From Gemmatimonas phototrophica (GTDB lineage Bacteria > Gemmatimonadota > Gemmatimonadetes > Longimicrobiales > Gaopeijiaceae): a DNA stretch of 17,491 nucleotides. Positions 1 through 7,927 of the stretch are shown here, one piece after another. The first letter of the stretch is position 1, and every line of letters starts with the position of its first letter. The position numbers were made by a program, and so were the translations under genes. The notes below the pieces were generated by a model, which searched no databases, had not been told where the DNA came from, and was given only the letters and a program-made list of their open reading frames with translations. The stretch covers positions 1-17,491 of the forward strand of contig CAMCNM010000012.1 in NCBI GenBank assembly GCA_945876015.1. Direction: 5' to 3'.

Positions 1-573
1 GTCGCCACCCCGACCCAGGCCCCTCCGGCAAAGCTCCCCGAGGTCGCCTTCTCCGGGCGGTCGAACGTGGGCAAGTCCTCGCTCATCAACGTCCTCCTGC
101 GACGCACGCGGCACAAGATCGCCAAGGTGTCCGCCACGCCCGGAAAGACGCGAGCCCTCAACTTCTACCGGGTGAACGACCGCTTCTTCTTGGTGGATCT
201 GCCCGGCTACGGCTACGCCCGCGTGCCCGAGCCCGTGCACGGGGAGTGGAAGAAGCTGATCGAGGGGTACCTCTCACGGAGCCCGATGCTGCGCGGCGTG
301 GTGCATCTCGTGGACGCGCGCCACAACCCCACCCAGGGCGACCGGGATCTGATGGACTATCTCGCCGGGATCGGCGTCCCCGCGGTGGTGGTCGCTACCA
401 AGATGGACAAGCTCAAGAAGAGCGAGCGCGAGGAGAAGCTGGCCCGCATCCAGAACGACCTGGGCGTGGACCTGGAGCAGCTGATCCCGTTTTCCTCGCA
501 CACGGGCGAAGGCCGCGATGACCTCCTCGATTCCATCGAAACACTCCTCGGTGCGGAAGCCGCGAACAGCTGA
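1..573 (+). CDS. engB: EngB/YsxC/YihA family ribosome-biogenesis GTPase, 5' end outside the window
   Basis: Small GTPase of the EngB (YihA/YsxC) family, which helps assemble the large ribosomal subunit in the cytoplasm. The frame is open from base 1, so the true start lies upstream; 190 codons are present against about 195-210 for the family, so only a short N-terminal piece is missing. The G motifs follow in order (partial numbering): P-loop GRSNVGKS at 19-26 preceded by the family-typical PEVAFS; switch region ATPGKT with Thr46; G3 DLPGYG at 66-71; G4 TKMD at 133-136; G5-like SSHTGEG at 165-171. An internal GTG at 67 falls inside the P-loop and cannot be the start. The stop is 4 nt before the next gene, suggesting cotranscription. 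The family call is very secure. Confidence 0.96.
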   Translation, partial: VATPTQAPPAKLPEVAFSGRSNVGKSSLINVLLRRTRHKIAKVSATPGKTRALNFYRVNDRFFLVDLPGYGYARVPEPVHGEWKKLIEGYLSRSPMLRGVVHLVDARHNPTQGDRDLMDYLAGIGVPAVVVATKMDKLKKSEREEKLARIQNDLGVDLEQLIPFSSHTGEGRDDLLDSIETLLGAEAANS

Positions 574-577
574 CCGG

Positions 578-1231
578 ATGCACACCCGGCCGCTGGCCGC
601 TCGCGCGGGCCGGCTCGCCGCGGCCGCACTGCTCGCGCTCCTGCTCCATGGCTGCGCCGCCGCGCCCGGGCTGGCGGTGGCCAGACCGGCGGGAGGCACC
701 GATCGCGAGGAGGAGCTGCTCGTCCCGGGCGGGAACGGCAGCATGCTGCAGGACGAGATCACACTGACCCTCCGCTCGGACAGCGTCATCCTCAAGGTGA
801 CGCCGCTCGAGGAGTGGGTGATCCGGCTCACCGCGCCCGACACCTGGTCGCGGCTCTCGTCCCTCTCGTCGGTGCACCGGGCGGAGGTCGTCCGTCAGAC
901 CGGCGCAGCGACTCCTTCCTTGTTTCTTGTCTCGTTCTTCAGCCAGACCCCGGGAGCGGCGTTCCATCCCCAGGACGTCCAGATCGAAAACCGGGGCCAC
1001 CGCCAGCGGCCGCTCGTCATCCGGCCCCTCACTCAGGGATGGGGGGAGGAGCGCCTCGAGCAGGAGAGAGCCCAGCTCGCGGTGTACGCGTTCACGGACG
1101 AGGTGGATCTGGAGCAGCCGCTCACCATCGAGTACAGCAACGACGTCGCGGCGGGCTGGGACGCGATCCTGAGGAGGCTGGAGGTCGAGAGGGGGCGGGC
1201 GAGAGCGAGAGCGGGGCTGGGAGGACGATAG
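578..1231 (+). CDS. Predicted lipoprotein of unknown function
   Basis: I do not recognise this 217-residue protein. It begins with a classic lipoprotein-type signal: a basic N-terminus (Arg4, Arg9, Arg12), a hydrophobic Ala/Leu run at about 13-23, then LLHGC with Cys26 as the candidate lipidated residue. His at the position before Gly is atypical for a lipobox, so lipidation is likely but not certain. After a polar linker the middle (about 55-180) alternates short hydrophobic strands with polar turns, suggesting a beta-rich domain. The C-terminus is a basic, Arg-rich helix ending in RARARAGLGGR. I chose ATG 578, 4 nt after the engB stop, because it gives a proper signal peptide; an upstream ATG at 518 would bury it. 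No clear ribosome-binding site is visible, so reinitiation from engB is likely. It converges on the sigma-54 activator gene with only 15 nt between stops. Confidence 0.75.
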   Translation: MHTRPLAARAGRLAAAALLALLLHGCAAAPGLAVARPAGGTDREEELLVPGGNGSMLQDEITLTLRSDSVILKVTPLEEWVIRLTAPDTWSRLSSLSSVHRAEVVRQTGAATPSLFLVSFFSQTPGAAFHPQDVQIENRGHRQRPLVIRPLTQGWGEERLEQERAQLAVYAFTDEVDLEQPLTIEYSNDVAAGWDAILRRLEVERGRARARAGLGGR

Positions 1232-1246
1232 GGCTGGAAGGTCCGG

Positions 1247-2779
1247 CTACACCTCGAGCCCGTACTGCTTGATCTTCCGGTACAGCGTCCGCTCTCCGAT
1301 CCCCAGCACCTCCGCGGCGCGCCGCCGATTCCCTCCCTCTTCCTGGAGCGCGGCCATGATGGCCGCCTTCTCCATGTCGTCCATCTTCATTCCGCTCCGG
1401 TAGACCACCACGCCGTGCTCCTCCGGCGGGAGCGCCTGGCCGTTCACCTCCGCGGCCGGAGCCTCCGAGGCCGCCGGGATGTGGATTTCGACACCCGGAA
1501 TCGTGGTGGACATCGAGCGTGTGGGAATGTTCTCGCGATAGGTCTCGAACTCGCGCCGCAGGTCGTCCATGTCCACCCGCATTTCGACCAGCGTGCGGAA
1601 GATGAACTCGAGCTGCGGCCTGAGGCCCCCATCCCCTTCCCGCATGACCGAATCCGACACCAGCGAGGGCACCAGCGCCCTGCCGATCCCGCGCACCTCG
1701 GGCGGAATGTCGGCGGGGAGGATCTCGCGTCCCGGGGAGAGCACGACCATGCTCTCCACGAGGTTCTTGAGCTCGCGCACGTTCCCGGGCCAATGGTGCG
1801 CCTTCAGGATCTCCATCGCCGCGGGCGTGATCCCGGGGAACGGCCGGTCGTTGCGCTCGCTCGCCTCGCGCACGAACTCGCGCACGAGGAGGGGGATGTC
1901 GTCCCGGCGCTCGCGCAGCGCCGGCAGATCGATGCTCAGGACGTTGAGTCGGTAGTAGAGATCCCTCCGGAACTCCTTCATCGCGACCAGCTGGCGAAGA
2001 TCCTGATTGGTGGCCGTGAGGATGCGCACGTCCACGTGGATCGAATCTTCCCCGCCGACGCGCAGGAACTCACGCTGCTCGAGCACGCGCAGGAGCTTGG
2101 TCTGCGTGGCGAGCGGCATTTCGCCGATCTCGTCCAGGAAGATGGTGCCGCCGTGGGCCAGCTCGAAAAGGCCGCGGCGCGAATCGATCGCGCCGGTGAA
2201 CGCGCCCTTCTCGTGCCCGAACAGCTCGCTCTCGAGCAGGGTGTCCGGAAGCGCCGCGACGTTCACCGCGATGAAGCGCTTGTGCCGCCGCGGAGACAGG
2301 AGGTGGAGGCCCCGCGCCACCAGCTCCTTGCCGGTTCCGGACTCGCCGGTGATCAGGACCGTGGAGGCGACTGGAGCGATCTGCACCACGCGCTCCAGCA
2401 CCTCGTGCATCGCCTCGGTCTCACCGATGATGCCGGTCTCCTTCTGGAGACGACGCCGCTCGACGATGCGCCGGCCCACCAGCGCGACCTCTTCCGGGGA
2501 CGCGTCGGGCCCGAACGCCTCGGGGATCCCGGGCGTCGGCAGCGCGGCCCCACGGTCGGGCGAAACGGTCAGGACCGGAAGGTCCATCCCCCCGGCCTGG
2601 CGCACGAGCGCGCCCGCCTGCTGCGCCCCGGCCGTGATCACGAGGAGCACGGGATCGTTCGCGTCGGCGAGATTCTCGGACGGCGTGATCAGGTCCACGC
2701 GCTGGCCCTTCCCGCGGAACGCCTCGCGGAGCCGGCCAGCGGTCGGAAGGTTGTGCGTCGAGATCAGGATCGTGCTCAC
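1247..2779 (-). CDS. Sigma-54-dependent transcriptional activator with degenerate receiver-like N-terminus
   Basis: NtrC-class enhancer-binding protein of 510 residues that would open sigma-54 RNA polymerase complexes using ATP. Residues 1-105 have the size and hydrophobic pattern of a response-regulator receiver, but the acidic pair, the phosphoacceptor Asp and the conserved Lys are all absent. The AAA+ domain is complete: Walker A GESGTGKE at 145-152, the sigma-54 contact loop GAFTGA at 192-197, Walker B GGTIFLDEI at 210-218, arginine-finger region FRRDLYYRLN at 270-279, and WPGNVREL at 330-337. A linker of about 100 residues holds a predicted helix (about 388-415) before the Fis-type HTH at about 470-507, which ends RTLYRKIKQYGLEV. 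The start is GTG 2779, overlapping the mogA/moaB stop as GTGA. It is the last gene of the hslV run. The target genes are not shown by the sequence; the pilin promoter is a candidate. Confidence 0.93.
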   Translation of the reverse strand: MSTILISTHNLPTAGRLREAFRGKGQRVDLITPSENLADANDPVLLVITAGAQQAGALVRQAGGMDLPVLTVSPDRGAALPTPGIPEAFGPDASPEEVALVGRRIVERRRLQKETGIIGETEAMHEVLERVVQIAPVASTVLITGESGTGKELVARGLHLLSPRRHKRFIAVNVAALPDTLLESELFGHEKGAFTGAIDSRRGLFELAHGGTIFLDEIGEMPLATQTKLLRVLEQREFLRVGGEDSIHVDVRILTATNQDLRQLVAMKEFRRDLYYRLNVLSIDLPALRERRDDIPLLVREFVREASERNDRPFPGITPAAMEILKAHHWPGNVRELKNLVESMVVLSPGREILPADIPPEVRGIGRALVPSLVSDSVMREGDGGLRPQLEFIFRTLVEMRVDMDDLRREFETYRENIPTRSMSTTIPGVEIHIPAASEAPAAEVNGQALPPEEHGVVVYRSGMKMDDMEKAAIMAALQEEGGNRRRAAEVLGIGERTLYRKIKQYGLEV

Positions 2780-3282
2780 GGGGTGGCTCCCGGGTCGTGC
2801 GAGGGAGACTCGCCGCGGAGGAGACGCACCGCGTGTCCCACCAGCGGATCCAACACCGCGAGCCCGTCGCGGACTCCGCCGGGGCTGCCGGGCAGGTTCA
2901 CGATCAGCGTGGCCCCCCGGCAGCCTGCGAGGCCCCGGGAAAGGACGGCGAACGGAGTGCTGCTCTCACCTCGTCGGCGCAGTAGCTCGGCCAGGCCGGG
3001 CGCCTCCCGCTTGAGCGCGGGACGGGTCGCCTCCGGGGTGACGTCGCGCGGACCGAAGCCGGTGCCACCGGTCGTGAGGACGAGGTCCACCTCGCCGCCG
3101 TCGGCCCACGAGAGAAGGAGCGGGGTGATGCGATGCGTCTCGTCGGGGACGAGCGCGCGCGCGATGAGACGGTGGCCCGCCTGGCCGCACCAGGCCACCA
3201 CCGCGTCCCCACTCTTGTCCTCGCGCTCACCCTTCGAGCAGGCGTCGCTCACGGTCAGGAGCGCCACGCGCAGCTCGCTCAT
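2776..3282 (-). CDS. mogA/moaB: MogA/MoaB family molybdopterin adenylyltransferase-like protein
   Basis: 168-residue protein of the MoaB/Mog family, which adenylylates molybdopterin to prepare it for molybdenum (or tungsten) insertion. Visible family motifs are LLTVSDACSKG at 9-18 with Ser12-Asp13, an acidic D-x-SG at 22-25, the molybdopterin-binding TTGGTG at 70-75, followed by RDVTPE at 79-84 with Asp80 in the position of the Mog active-site Asp, and LPGSPGG at 130-136. I chose ATG 3282 because it overlaps the gcvT stop as ATGA and begins directly at the first beta strand; the frame runs further upstream but that sequence lies in gcvT and is not family-like. Sequence alone does not separate MogA from MoaB. 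No other molybdenum cofactor genes are in this window. Confidence 0.9.
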   Translation of the reverse strand: MSELRVALLTVSDACSKGEREDKSGDAVVAWCGQAGHRLIARALVPDETHRITPLLLSWADGGEVDLVLTTGGTGFGPRDVTPEATRPALKREAPGLAELLRRRGESSTPFAVLSRGLAGCRGATLIVNLPGSPGGVRDGLAVLDPLVGHAVRLLRGESPSHDPGATP

Positions 3283-4388
3283 CGGCGAATGGAGCCGGAG
3301 GTGTAGAACGGGGGCCGCACCACCTCGGCCGCCGCGGGCTTCCCGCGGAGGCTGAGCTCGAGGCGCGTTCCCGGCGCGGCGAGGCGGGAGGGTACCCATC
3401 CCATCGCGACGCCGATGCCCAGGGATGGGCTCACGGTGCCCGACGTGACGATCCCGACCGGGCTGCCGCCCTCGACCACCTCGTATCCGGGCCGGGGAAA
3501 GCCCTTCTCGAGCAGCTTCATCCCGACCAACCGGCGCTCGATCCCCTCATCCTTCTGCCGCACCAGCGCGTCGCGCCCCACGAAGTCGCCTTTCCCCAGC
3601 TTCGTGATCCACCCCAGCCCCGCCTCGAGCGGGGTGTGGGCTTCGTCCAGGTCGTTGCCGTAGAGCGCGTAGCCCATCTCGAGCCGGAGCGAATCGCGCG
3701 CGCCGAGCCCCGCGGGCCTGAGCCCGGCGGTGAACCCGTCGTCGAGCAACGCCCCCCAGACCTCCATCGCGTCGGTGGCGCGCAGATACAGCTCGAAGCC
3801 GTCCTCCCCGGTGTAGCCCGTGCCGGCGATCACGGCTTCGCGTCCGACCACGCGGCCCTCGGTGAACCGGTAGTAGCCGATGGCCTCGACATCGACCTCG
3901 GTGAGCTCCGCGAGGATCGCCCGTGCCTTGGGACCCTGCAGCGCCAGGAGGGCCGTCTCGTCGGAGCGGTCCTCGAGCCGGACGTCGAGCCCCTCGGCGT
4001 GGCCCGCCACCCACTCCCAATCCTTGTCCCGGTTGGACGCGTTCACCACCAGCATCCAGCGGTCCCGGAAGCGGTAGACGAGGAGATCGTCGATGATGCC
4101 GCCGTCCGGCCGGCACATGGCCGAGTACTGCGCCTGCCCGACTTCGATCACCGAGGCGTCGTTGATCGTGACGCGCTGGATCAGGTCGAGCGCGGCGGAG
4201 CCCTGGACGTGGAACTCGCCCATGTGGGAGACGTCGAACAGCCCCGCGGCCTCGCGCACCGAGCGGTGCTCGGCGGTGATGCCCGAGGGATACTGCACCG
4301 GCATCTCGTAGCCGGCGAACGGAACCATCTTGGCGCCCAACTCCACGTGTGCGGCATGGAGTGGGGTCTTGCGGAGGGTGTCCTCCAT
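3279..4388 (-). CDS. gcvT: Glycine cleavage system T protein (aminomethyltransferase)
   Basis: 369-residue T protein, which takes the aminomethyl group from lipoylated H protein and transfers its carbon to tetrahydrofolate, releasing ammonia. The length is normal (about 360-370). Diagnostic stretches are KTPLHAAHVELGAKMVPFAG from residue 7, FDVSHMGEF at 51-59, GGIIDDLLVY at 96-105 containing the catalytic Asp (Asp101), LQGPKA in the middle, the EDGFELY segment, RLEMGYALYG, and GIVTSGTVSPSLG near the C-terminus. ATG 4388 shares one base with the argF stop (TGATG), and the stop overlaps the next gene as ATGA. The H and P protein genes, usual neighbours in many genomes, are absent here, so the rest of the system must lie elsewhere. 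A YgfZ-type paralogue is unlikely because the full T-protein motif set is present. Confidence 0.95.
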   Translation of the reverse strand: MEDTLRKTPLHAAHVELGAKMVPFAGYEMPVQYPSGITAEHRSVREAAGLFDVSHMGEFHVQGSAALDLIQRVTINDASVIEVGQAQYSAMCRPDGGIIDDLLVYRFRDRWMLVVNASNRDKDWEWVAGHAEGLDVRLEDRSDETALLALQGPKARAILAELTEVDVEAIGYYRFTEGRVVGREAVIAGTGYTGEDGFELYLRATDAMEVWGALLDDGFTAGLRPAGLGARDSLRLEMGYALYGNDLDEAHTPLEAGLGWITKLGKGDFVGRDALVRQKDEGIERRLVGMKLLEKGFPRPGYEVVEGGSPVGIVTSGTVSPSLGIGVAMGWVPSRLAAPGTRLELSLRGKPAAAEVVRPPFYTSGSIRR

Positions 4389-5383
4389 CAGCGCTTTCCG
4401 CGCCCCGGCCGGCCTCCCATCAGCTCGACCAGGAGCGACTTCTGGACGTGCAGCCGGTTCTCGGCCTCCTCGAAGACGCGCGAGCGCGGGCCGTCGATCA
4501 CCTCGGCGGTGACCTCTTCCCCGCGGTGCGCCGGCAGGCAGTGCAGGAAGATGGCGTCCTTCGCGGCGCGCTTCATGAGCGCGCCGTCCACCACGAACCC
4601 ATTGAACGCCTTCGCCCGCACTTCGCTCTCGTCCTCCTGGCCCATCGAGGCCCATACGTCCGTCGTGACGACCTGGGCGCCCTCGGCCGCCTCGCGCGGA
4701 TCGCGCACCACCTTTACGTCGGCGACGGCCTGGGCGCGCTTCAGAATGCGCGGATCCGGCTCGTAGCCCTTCGGGCAGGCCAGACGCAGCTCGAGACCGA
4801 GACGATAGGCGGCGTTGATCCAGGAGTTGGCCATGTTGTTGCCGTCTCCGATCCACGCCACGCGCCGCCCGGCGAGCTCCGCCCCGAACTCCTCCTGGAC
4901 GGTCTGCAGGTCGGCCAGCACCTGGCAGGGATGGAGGAGGTCGGACAGGCCGTTGATCACCGGAACGGTGGCGTGACGCGCCAGCTCCACGATCTCCTCG
5001 TGCGCGTAGGTCCGGAGCATGATCGCGTCCACGAACCGGGACATCACCCGGGCCGTGTCGGGAACCGTCTCGCCGCGCCCGAGCTGGATCTCGCGATCGG
5101 ACAAGAAGATCGCGTGGCCACCCAGCTGGTACATCCCGACCTCGAACGACAAGCGCGTGCGCGTCGAGCTCTTCCGGAAGATCATCGCGAGAGTCTTTCC
5201 CTCGAGCGGACGGCCGCGCTCCTCGCCGCTCTTGAGCCGAGCCGCGCGCGCGAGCAGGCCGACCAGCTCCTCGCGCGAGAGATCGGGGATCTCGAGAAAG
5301 TCGCGCTTGGCCGGTCTCCCGTCCTCACGGGGCGCCGCCACCGGCGGGGGGCCCGCGTCGGGCGTCGTGGTCCTGGGGCTCAC
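4388..5383 (-). CDS. argF: Ornithine carbamoyltransferase
   Basis: Converts ornithine plus carbamoyl phosphate to citrulline in arginine synthesis. The carbamoyl-phosphate signature KSSTRTR is at 71-77, HPCQ at 151-154, the substrate-closing loop DVWASMGQE at 242-250, and HCLP at 281-284. The SMG loop and HCLP favour ornithine over N-acetyl- or N-succinylornithine as substrate, but this is not proof. The start is GTG 5383, overlapping the hslU stop as GTGA. This gives 331 residues, about 20-25 more than typical, because a Pro/Ala-rich tail of about 25 residues precedes the conserved start-like [11 protein letters not shown]. No ATG or GTG nearer that point is available in frame. Other arginine genes are not in the window. 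Confidence 0.93.
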   Translation of the reverse strand: MSPRTTTPDAGPPPVAAPREDGRPAKRDFLEIPDLSREELVGLLARAARLKSGEERGRPLEGKTLAMIFRKSSTRTRLSFEVGMYQLGGHAIFLSDREIQLGRGETVPDTARVMSRFVDAIMLRTYAHEEIVELARHATVPVINGLSDLLHPCQVLADLQTVQEEFGAELAGRRVAWIGDGNNMANSWINAAYRLGLELRLACPKGYEPDPRILKRAQAVADVKVVRDPREAAEGAQVVTTDVWASMGQEDESEVRAKAFNGFVVDGALMKRAAKDAIFLHCLPAHRGEEVTAEVIDGPRSRVFEEAENRLHVQKSLLVELMGGRPGRGKR

Positions 5384-6900
5384 AGGATGTAGCGCCTCAG
5401 GTCTTCGTCCTCCACGATCGCCTCGAGGTGCAGCCGGACGAACTCCTTGTCCACGCGGAGCGCCTTGGCTCCCCACTCGGGCAGCTCGAACAACGCCTCC
5501 TCGAGCAGCGTGGTCATCACGGTCTGGAGCCGCCGCGCGCCGATGTTCTCCATGCGCTCGTTCAGCTGCATCGCGATGCGTGCGATCTCGTCCACCCCGT
5601 CGTCCTCGAACACGAGCGTCGCGCCCTCGGTGGCCACGAGCGCCGTGTACTGCTTGAGCAGCGCGTTCTCGGGCTCCTTCAGGATGCGGACGAAGTCCTT
5701 CTCGGTGAGCGACGTCAGCTCCACCCTGATCGGGAAGCGGCCCTGCAACTCGGGGATCAGGTCGCTCGGGCGCGAGACGTGGAACGCGCCCGCGGCGATG
5801 AAGAGCACGTGGTCGGTGCGGACCACCCCGTACTTGGTCGTGACCGTGGACCCCTCGACGATGGGCAGCAGGTCGCGCTGCACGCCCTCGCGGCTCACGT
5901 CGGGGCCCACCCCACCCCTCTCCCCGGCGATCTTGTCGATCTCGTCGAGGAAGATCATCCCCATGTCCTCGGTCCGCTCGAGCGCCTCGTTCACCACCTC
6001 GTCCATGTCCACGAGCCGGTCGAGCTCGTCCTGGAACAGGATGCGGCGCGCCTCGGCCACCGAGACCTTCCTGCGCTTGGTCTTCTTCGGCAGCATGTCC
6101 TGGAGCATTTCGGTGAAGTTGTAGTCCATCCCCTCCATGCCCCCCATGGGGACCATCATTCCTTCGAGGTTGGAGGTCTGGGTGATCTCCACCTCGACCT
6201 CGCGGTCCTCCAGCTTTCCGTCGCGCAGGAGCGCGCGGAGCTTCTCGCGCGTGCGGGAGCGGCGACCGGGCAGATCTGGGATGTCCGAAGCGAGGGGCCG
6301 CGGCTCGACGCCGGTCGGGCCGGCCACGAACAGCTGGTGGGTGCGCGGCTCCTCCTTGACCTTGGCCTCCGGATCCTTCCCCTTCTCCGCGTCCTCACCG
6401 CCCTCGGCAGAAGCCGGCAGCAGCAGGTCGAGCAGGCGATCCTCGACGCGCGCGTCGGCCACCTCGGCGACGTCGTCCTCGCGCTCGGCGCGCACCATGT
6501 TGACCGCCACGTCAACCAGGTCGCGGACCATCGACTCGACGTCGCGGCCCACGTAGCCGACCTCGGTGAACTTGGACGCCTCGACCTTCACGAAGGGCGC
6601 ACCCGCGAGCCGCGCCAGGCGCCGCGCGATCTCGGTCTTTCCCACCCCGGTCGGTCCGATCAGGATGAGGTTGTTCGGCATGATCTCGTCGCGGAGATCG
6701 TCGGCCACCCGCTGACGGCGCCACCGGTTGCGCAGCGCGATCGCGACCGCCTTCTTCGCGTTGTCCTGGCCGACGATGTACTTGTCCAACTCGGCGACGA
6801 TCTGGCGCGGCGTGAGCTCCTCGAGCCAGGCCTGCGGAGCCGTTCCATCGGGCGCGGACTCGGGCGGAGTCGGGTCGGCCGGGGCCGGAAGACTGCTCAT
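5380..6900 (-). CDS. hslU: ATP-dependent protease ATPase subunit HslU (ClpY)
   Basis: AAA+ unfoldase that forms the cap of the HslUV protease and feeds substrates to HslV. Walker [10 protein letters not shown] at 82-90, pore loop GYVG at 115-118, Walker B MIFLDEID at 315-322, a sensor-2-like GARRLQT at 455-461, and the C-terminal tail LRRYIL, the part that docks into HslV, are all present. It has 506 residues against 443 in E. coli. The excess comes from a Pro/Ala-rich N-terminal tail of about 28 residues and from a charged, Glu/Lys-rich stretch in the intermediate domain around 162-200. ATG 6900 overlaps the hslV stop as ATGA, which supports the long N-terminus. Confidence 0.97.
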   Translation of the reverse strand: MSSLPAPADPTPPESAPDGTAPQAWLEELTPRQIVAELDKYIVGQDNAKKAVAIALRNRWRRQRVADDLRDEIMPNNLILIGPTGVGKTEIARRLARLAGAPFVKVEASKFTEVGYVGRDVESMVRDLVDVAVNMVRAEREDDVAEVADARVEDRLLDLLLPASAEGGEDAEKGKDPEAKVKEEPRTHQLFVAGPTGVEPRPLASDIPDLPGRRSRTREKLRALLRDGKLEDREVEVEITQTSNLEGMMVPMGGMEGMDYNFTEMLQDMLPKKTKRRKVSVAEARRILFQDELDRLVDMDEVVNEALERTEDMGMIFLDEIDKIAGERGGVGPDVSREGVQRDLLPIVEGSTVTTKYGVVRTDHVLFIAAGAFHVSRPSDLIPELQGRFPIRVELTSLTEKDFVRILKEPENALLKQYTALVATEGATLVFEDDGVDEIARIAMQLNERMENIGARRLQTVMTTLLEEALFELPEWGAKALRVDKEFVRLHLEAIVEDEDLRRYIL

Positions 6901-7448
6901 TGCTTGCCCCCCTTGAGCTCCAGAACCTTGATCTCCTGGTTGCTGTAGATGCAGATCTCGCCCGCGATCATGAGGGATTCACGCACGATACCGGCGGCGT
7001 CGAGAGTGGAATGCGTGCGGAGAGCGCGCGCGGCCGCGAGGGCGTAGGGACCGCCGGAGCCGATCGCCACGACGTCGTCGTCGGGCTGGATGACGTCGCC
7101 CTCGCCGCTCACCATGAAGACGTGATCCTTGTCGGCCACGACGAGGAGGGCGTTCAGGCGGCGCAGATACCGGTCGGTGCGCCAATCCTTGGCGAGCTCG
7201 ACCAGCGAACGGGTGAGGTTGCCCGGGTAGCGCTCGAGCTTCTCTTCGAGCTTCTCGAACAGCGTGAAGGCGTCGGCCACCGCGCCTGCGAAACCGGCCA
7301 GGATCTGACCCCCGCGCAGCTCGCGAACCTTGAGGGCCGTGGTCTTCACCACGATCTCCCCCATCGTCACCTGCCCGTCGGCCCCGACCGCTGTATTCCC
7401 ATCCTTTCGTACTGCAACTACGGTCGTAGACCGAATCTGCTGCGCCAC
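6897..7448 (-). CDS. hslV: ATP-dependent protease peptidase subunit HslV (ClpQ) with short propeptide
   Basis: Threonine peptidase that forms the double ring of the HslUV protease. The start is GTG 7448, with GGAG 9 nt upstream as ribosome-binding site. The 183-residue product begins [17 protein letters not shown]. Aligning by eye with E. coli HslV, whose mature chain starts TTIVSVRR, makes Thr8 the nucleophile. With that offset Asp24, Lys40 and Ser131 fall exactly on E. coli Asp17, Lys33 and Ser124. So seven residues must be removed, not just Met, for an active N-terminal Thr. The GSGGPYA segment at 130-136 is intact. The gene follows a 101-nt gap with a candidate promoter and is the first gene of the second operon run. 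Confidence 0.96.
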   Translation of the reverse strand: MAQQIRSTTVVAVRKDGNTAVGADGQVTMGEIVVKTTALKVRELRGGQILAGFAGAVADAFTLFEKLEEKLERYPGNLTRSLVELAKDWRTDRYLRRLNALLVVADKDHVFMVSGEGDVIQPDDDVVAIGSGGPYALAAARALRTHSTLDAAGIVRESLMIAGEICIYSNQEIKVLELKGGKQ

Positions 7449-7474
7449 TCGGATCTGCTCCGCTCTCGAGACTG

Positions 7475-7491
7475 GGCGCCTGACCGGCGCC
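7475..7491 (-). other. Possible hairpin in the hslV leader
   Basis: Two copies of GGCGCC separated by 5 nt could form a 6-bp stem between the candidate promoter and the hslV start. Each half is itself a palindrome and the region is GC-rich, so this may be chance. There is no T-run, so it is not a terminator. Confidence 0.2.
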
Positions 7492-7501
7492 GGAGCCTAA
7501 T

Positions 7502-7529
7502 AGGATAACACTGGGGGGTTTTCAGCCAA
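7502..7529 (-). promoter_or_regulatory. Candidate sigma-70-type promoter for the hslV operon run
   Basis: On the minus strand TTGGCT (7529-7524) and TATCCT (7507-7502) are separated by 16 nt. Each hexamer matches 4 of 6 consensus bases, and the stretch is an A/T-richer island in the only gap of this part of the gene block. Expected transcript start is about 50 nt before the hslV GTG. A small inverted repeat GCCA-TTT-TGGC overlaps the -35 element and could be an operator or chance. By eye only. Confidence 0.4.
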
Positions 7530-7549
7530 AATGGCACAGCCCTGAGGAG

Positions 7550-7927
7550 CTACCGGTGCGTCCGACCCCGGGTGACGCTTCGCAGCTGCCACGCGGCGCT
7601 GCCCATGAAGACGAGCCACATCAGCGACGCCTGGAGCACCGTCCGCCACGCGCTGGACCCCACGCCACCGGGATAGAGCGCGGCGAAAAGCGTGACGGCG
7701 AAGAGGGGTGCGGCGAACGCCCAGCAGAGCAGCGCGCGCATCGCCCAGCCCTCGAGCTTCCAGATCCCGTACGATGCGGCGGCGGCGCTCACCACGCCGA
7801 ACACGCCGAGCAGGATCACCACCAGACCGCTCGACCGGGTCGCGACCATCGCCCAGAGGAAGGCTGCGGAATGGATCCCCGCCAGGACGGAGATCAGACG
7901 GAGGATCACCGGGACGATGGGAGTCAT
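7550..7927 (-). CDS. Small integral membrane protein of unknown function
   Basis: 125-residue hydrophobic protein that I do not recognise. About four membrane helices are visible: roughly residues 5-27, 32-55, 62-84 and 93-112, followed by an Arg-rich tail (RSVTRGRTHR) that by the positive-inside rule should be cytoplasmic. The ATG overlaps the recombinase stop as ATGA, which supports translation and a place at the end of the aroC-to-xer run. No catalytic motif is visible. Composition and codon use look like the neighbours. Confidence 0.72.
   Translation of the reverse strand: MTPIVPVILRLISVLAGIHSAAFLWAMVATRSSGLVVILLGVFGVVSAAAASYGIWKLEGWAMRALLCWAFAAPLFAVTLFAALYPGGVGSSAWRTVLQASLMWLVFMGSAAWQLRSVTRGRTHR

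Noticed and set aside
1232..1246. Bidirectional terminator between the convergent genes
   Set aside because: The 15-nt gap has no inverted repeat or T-run.
1415..3355. Long open frame on the plus strand, 646 codons
   Set aside because: It lies antisense to the sigma-54 activator and mogA/moaB genes, which have full family motifs. Its product is rich in Arg, His and Ala with no domain; such frames are common in GC-rich DNA.
3279..4856. gcvT extended upstream to 525 codons
   Set aside because: The first 156 codons lie within argF in another frame and are Arg/Gly-rich noise; ATG 4388 gives the normal T-protein start.
5428..6948. 506-codon plus-strand frame
   Set aside because: Mirror of hslU in the opposite strand, with His/Leu/Asp-rich low-complexity translation and no recognisable motif.
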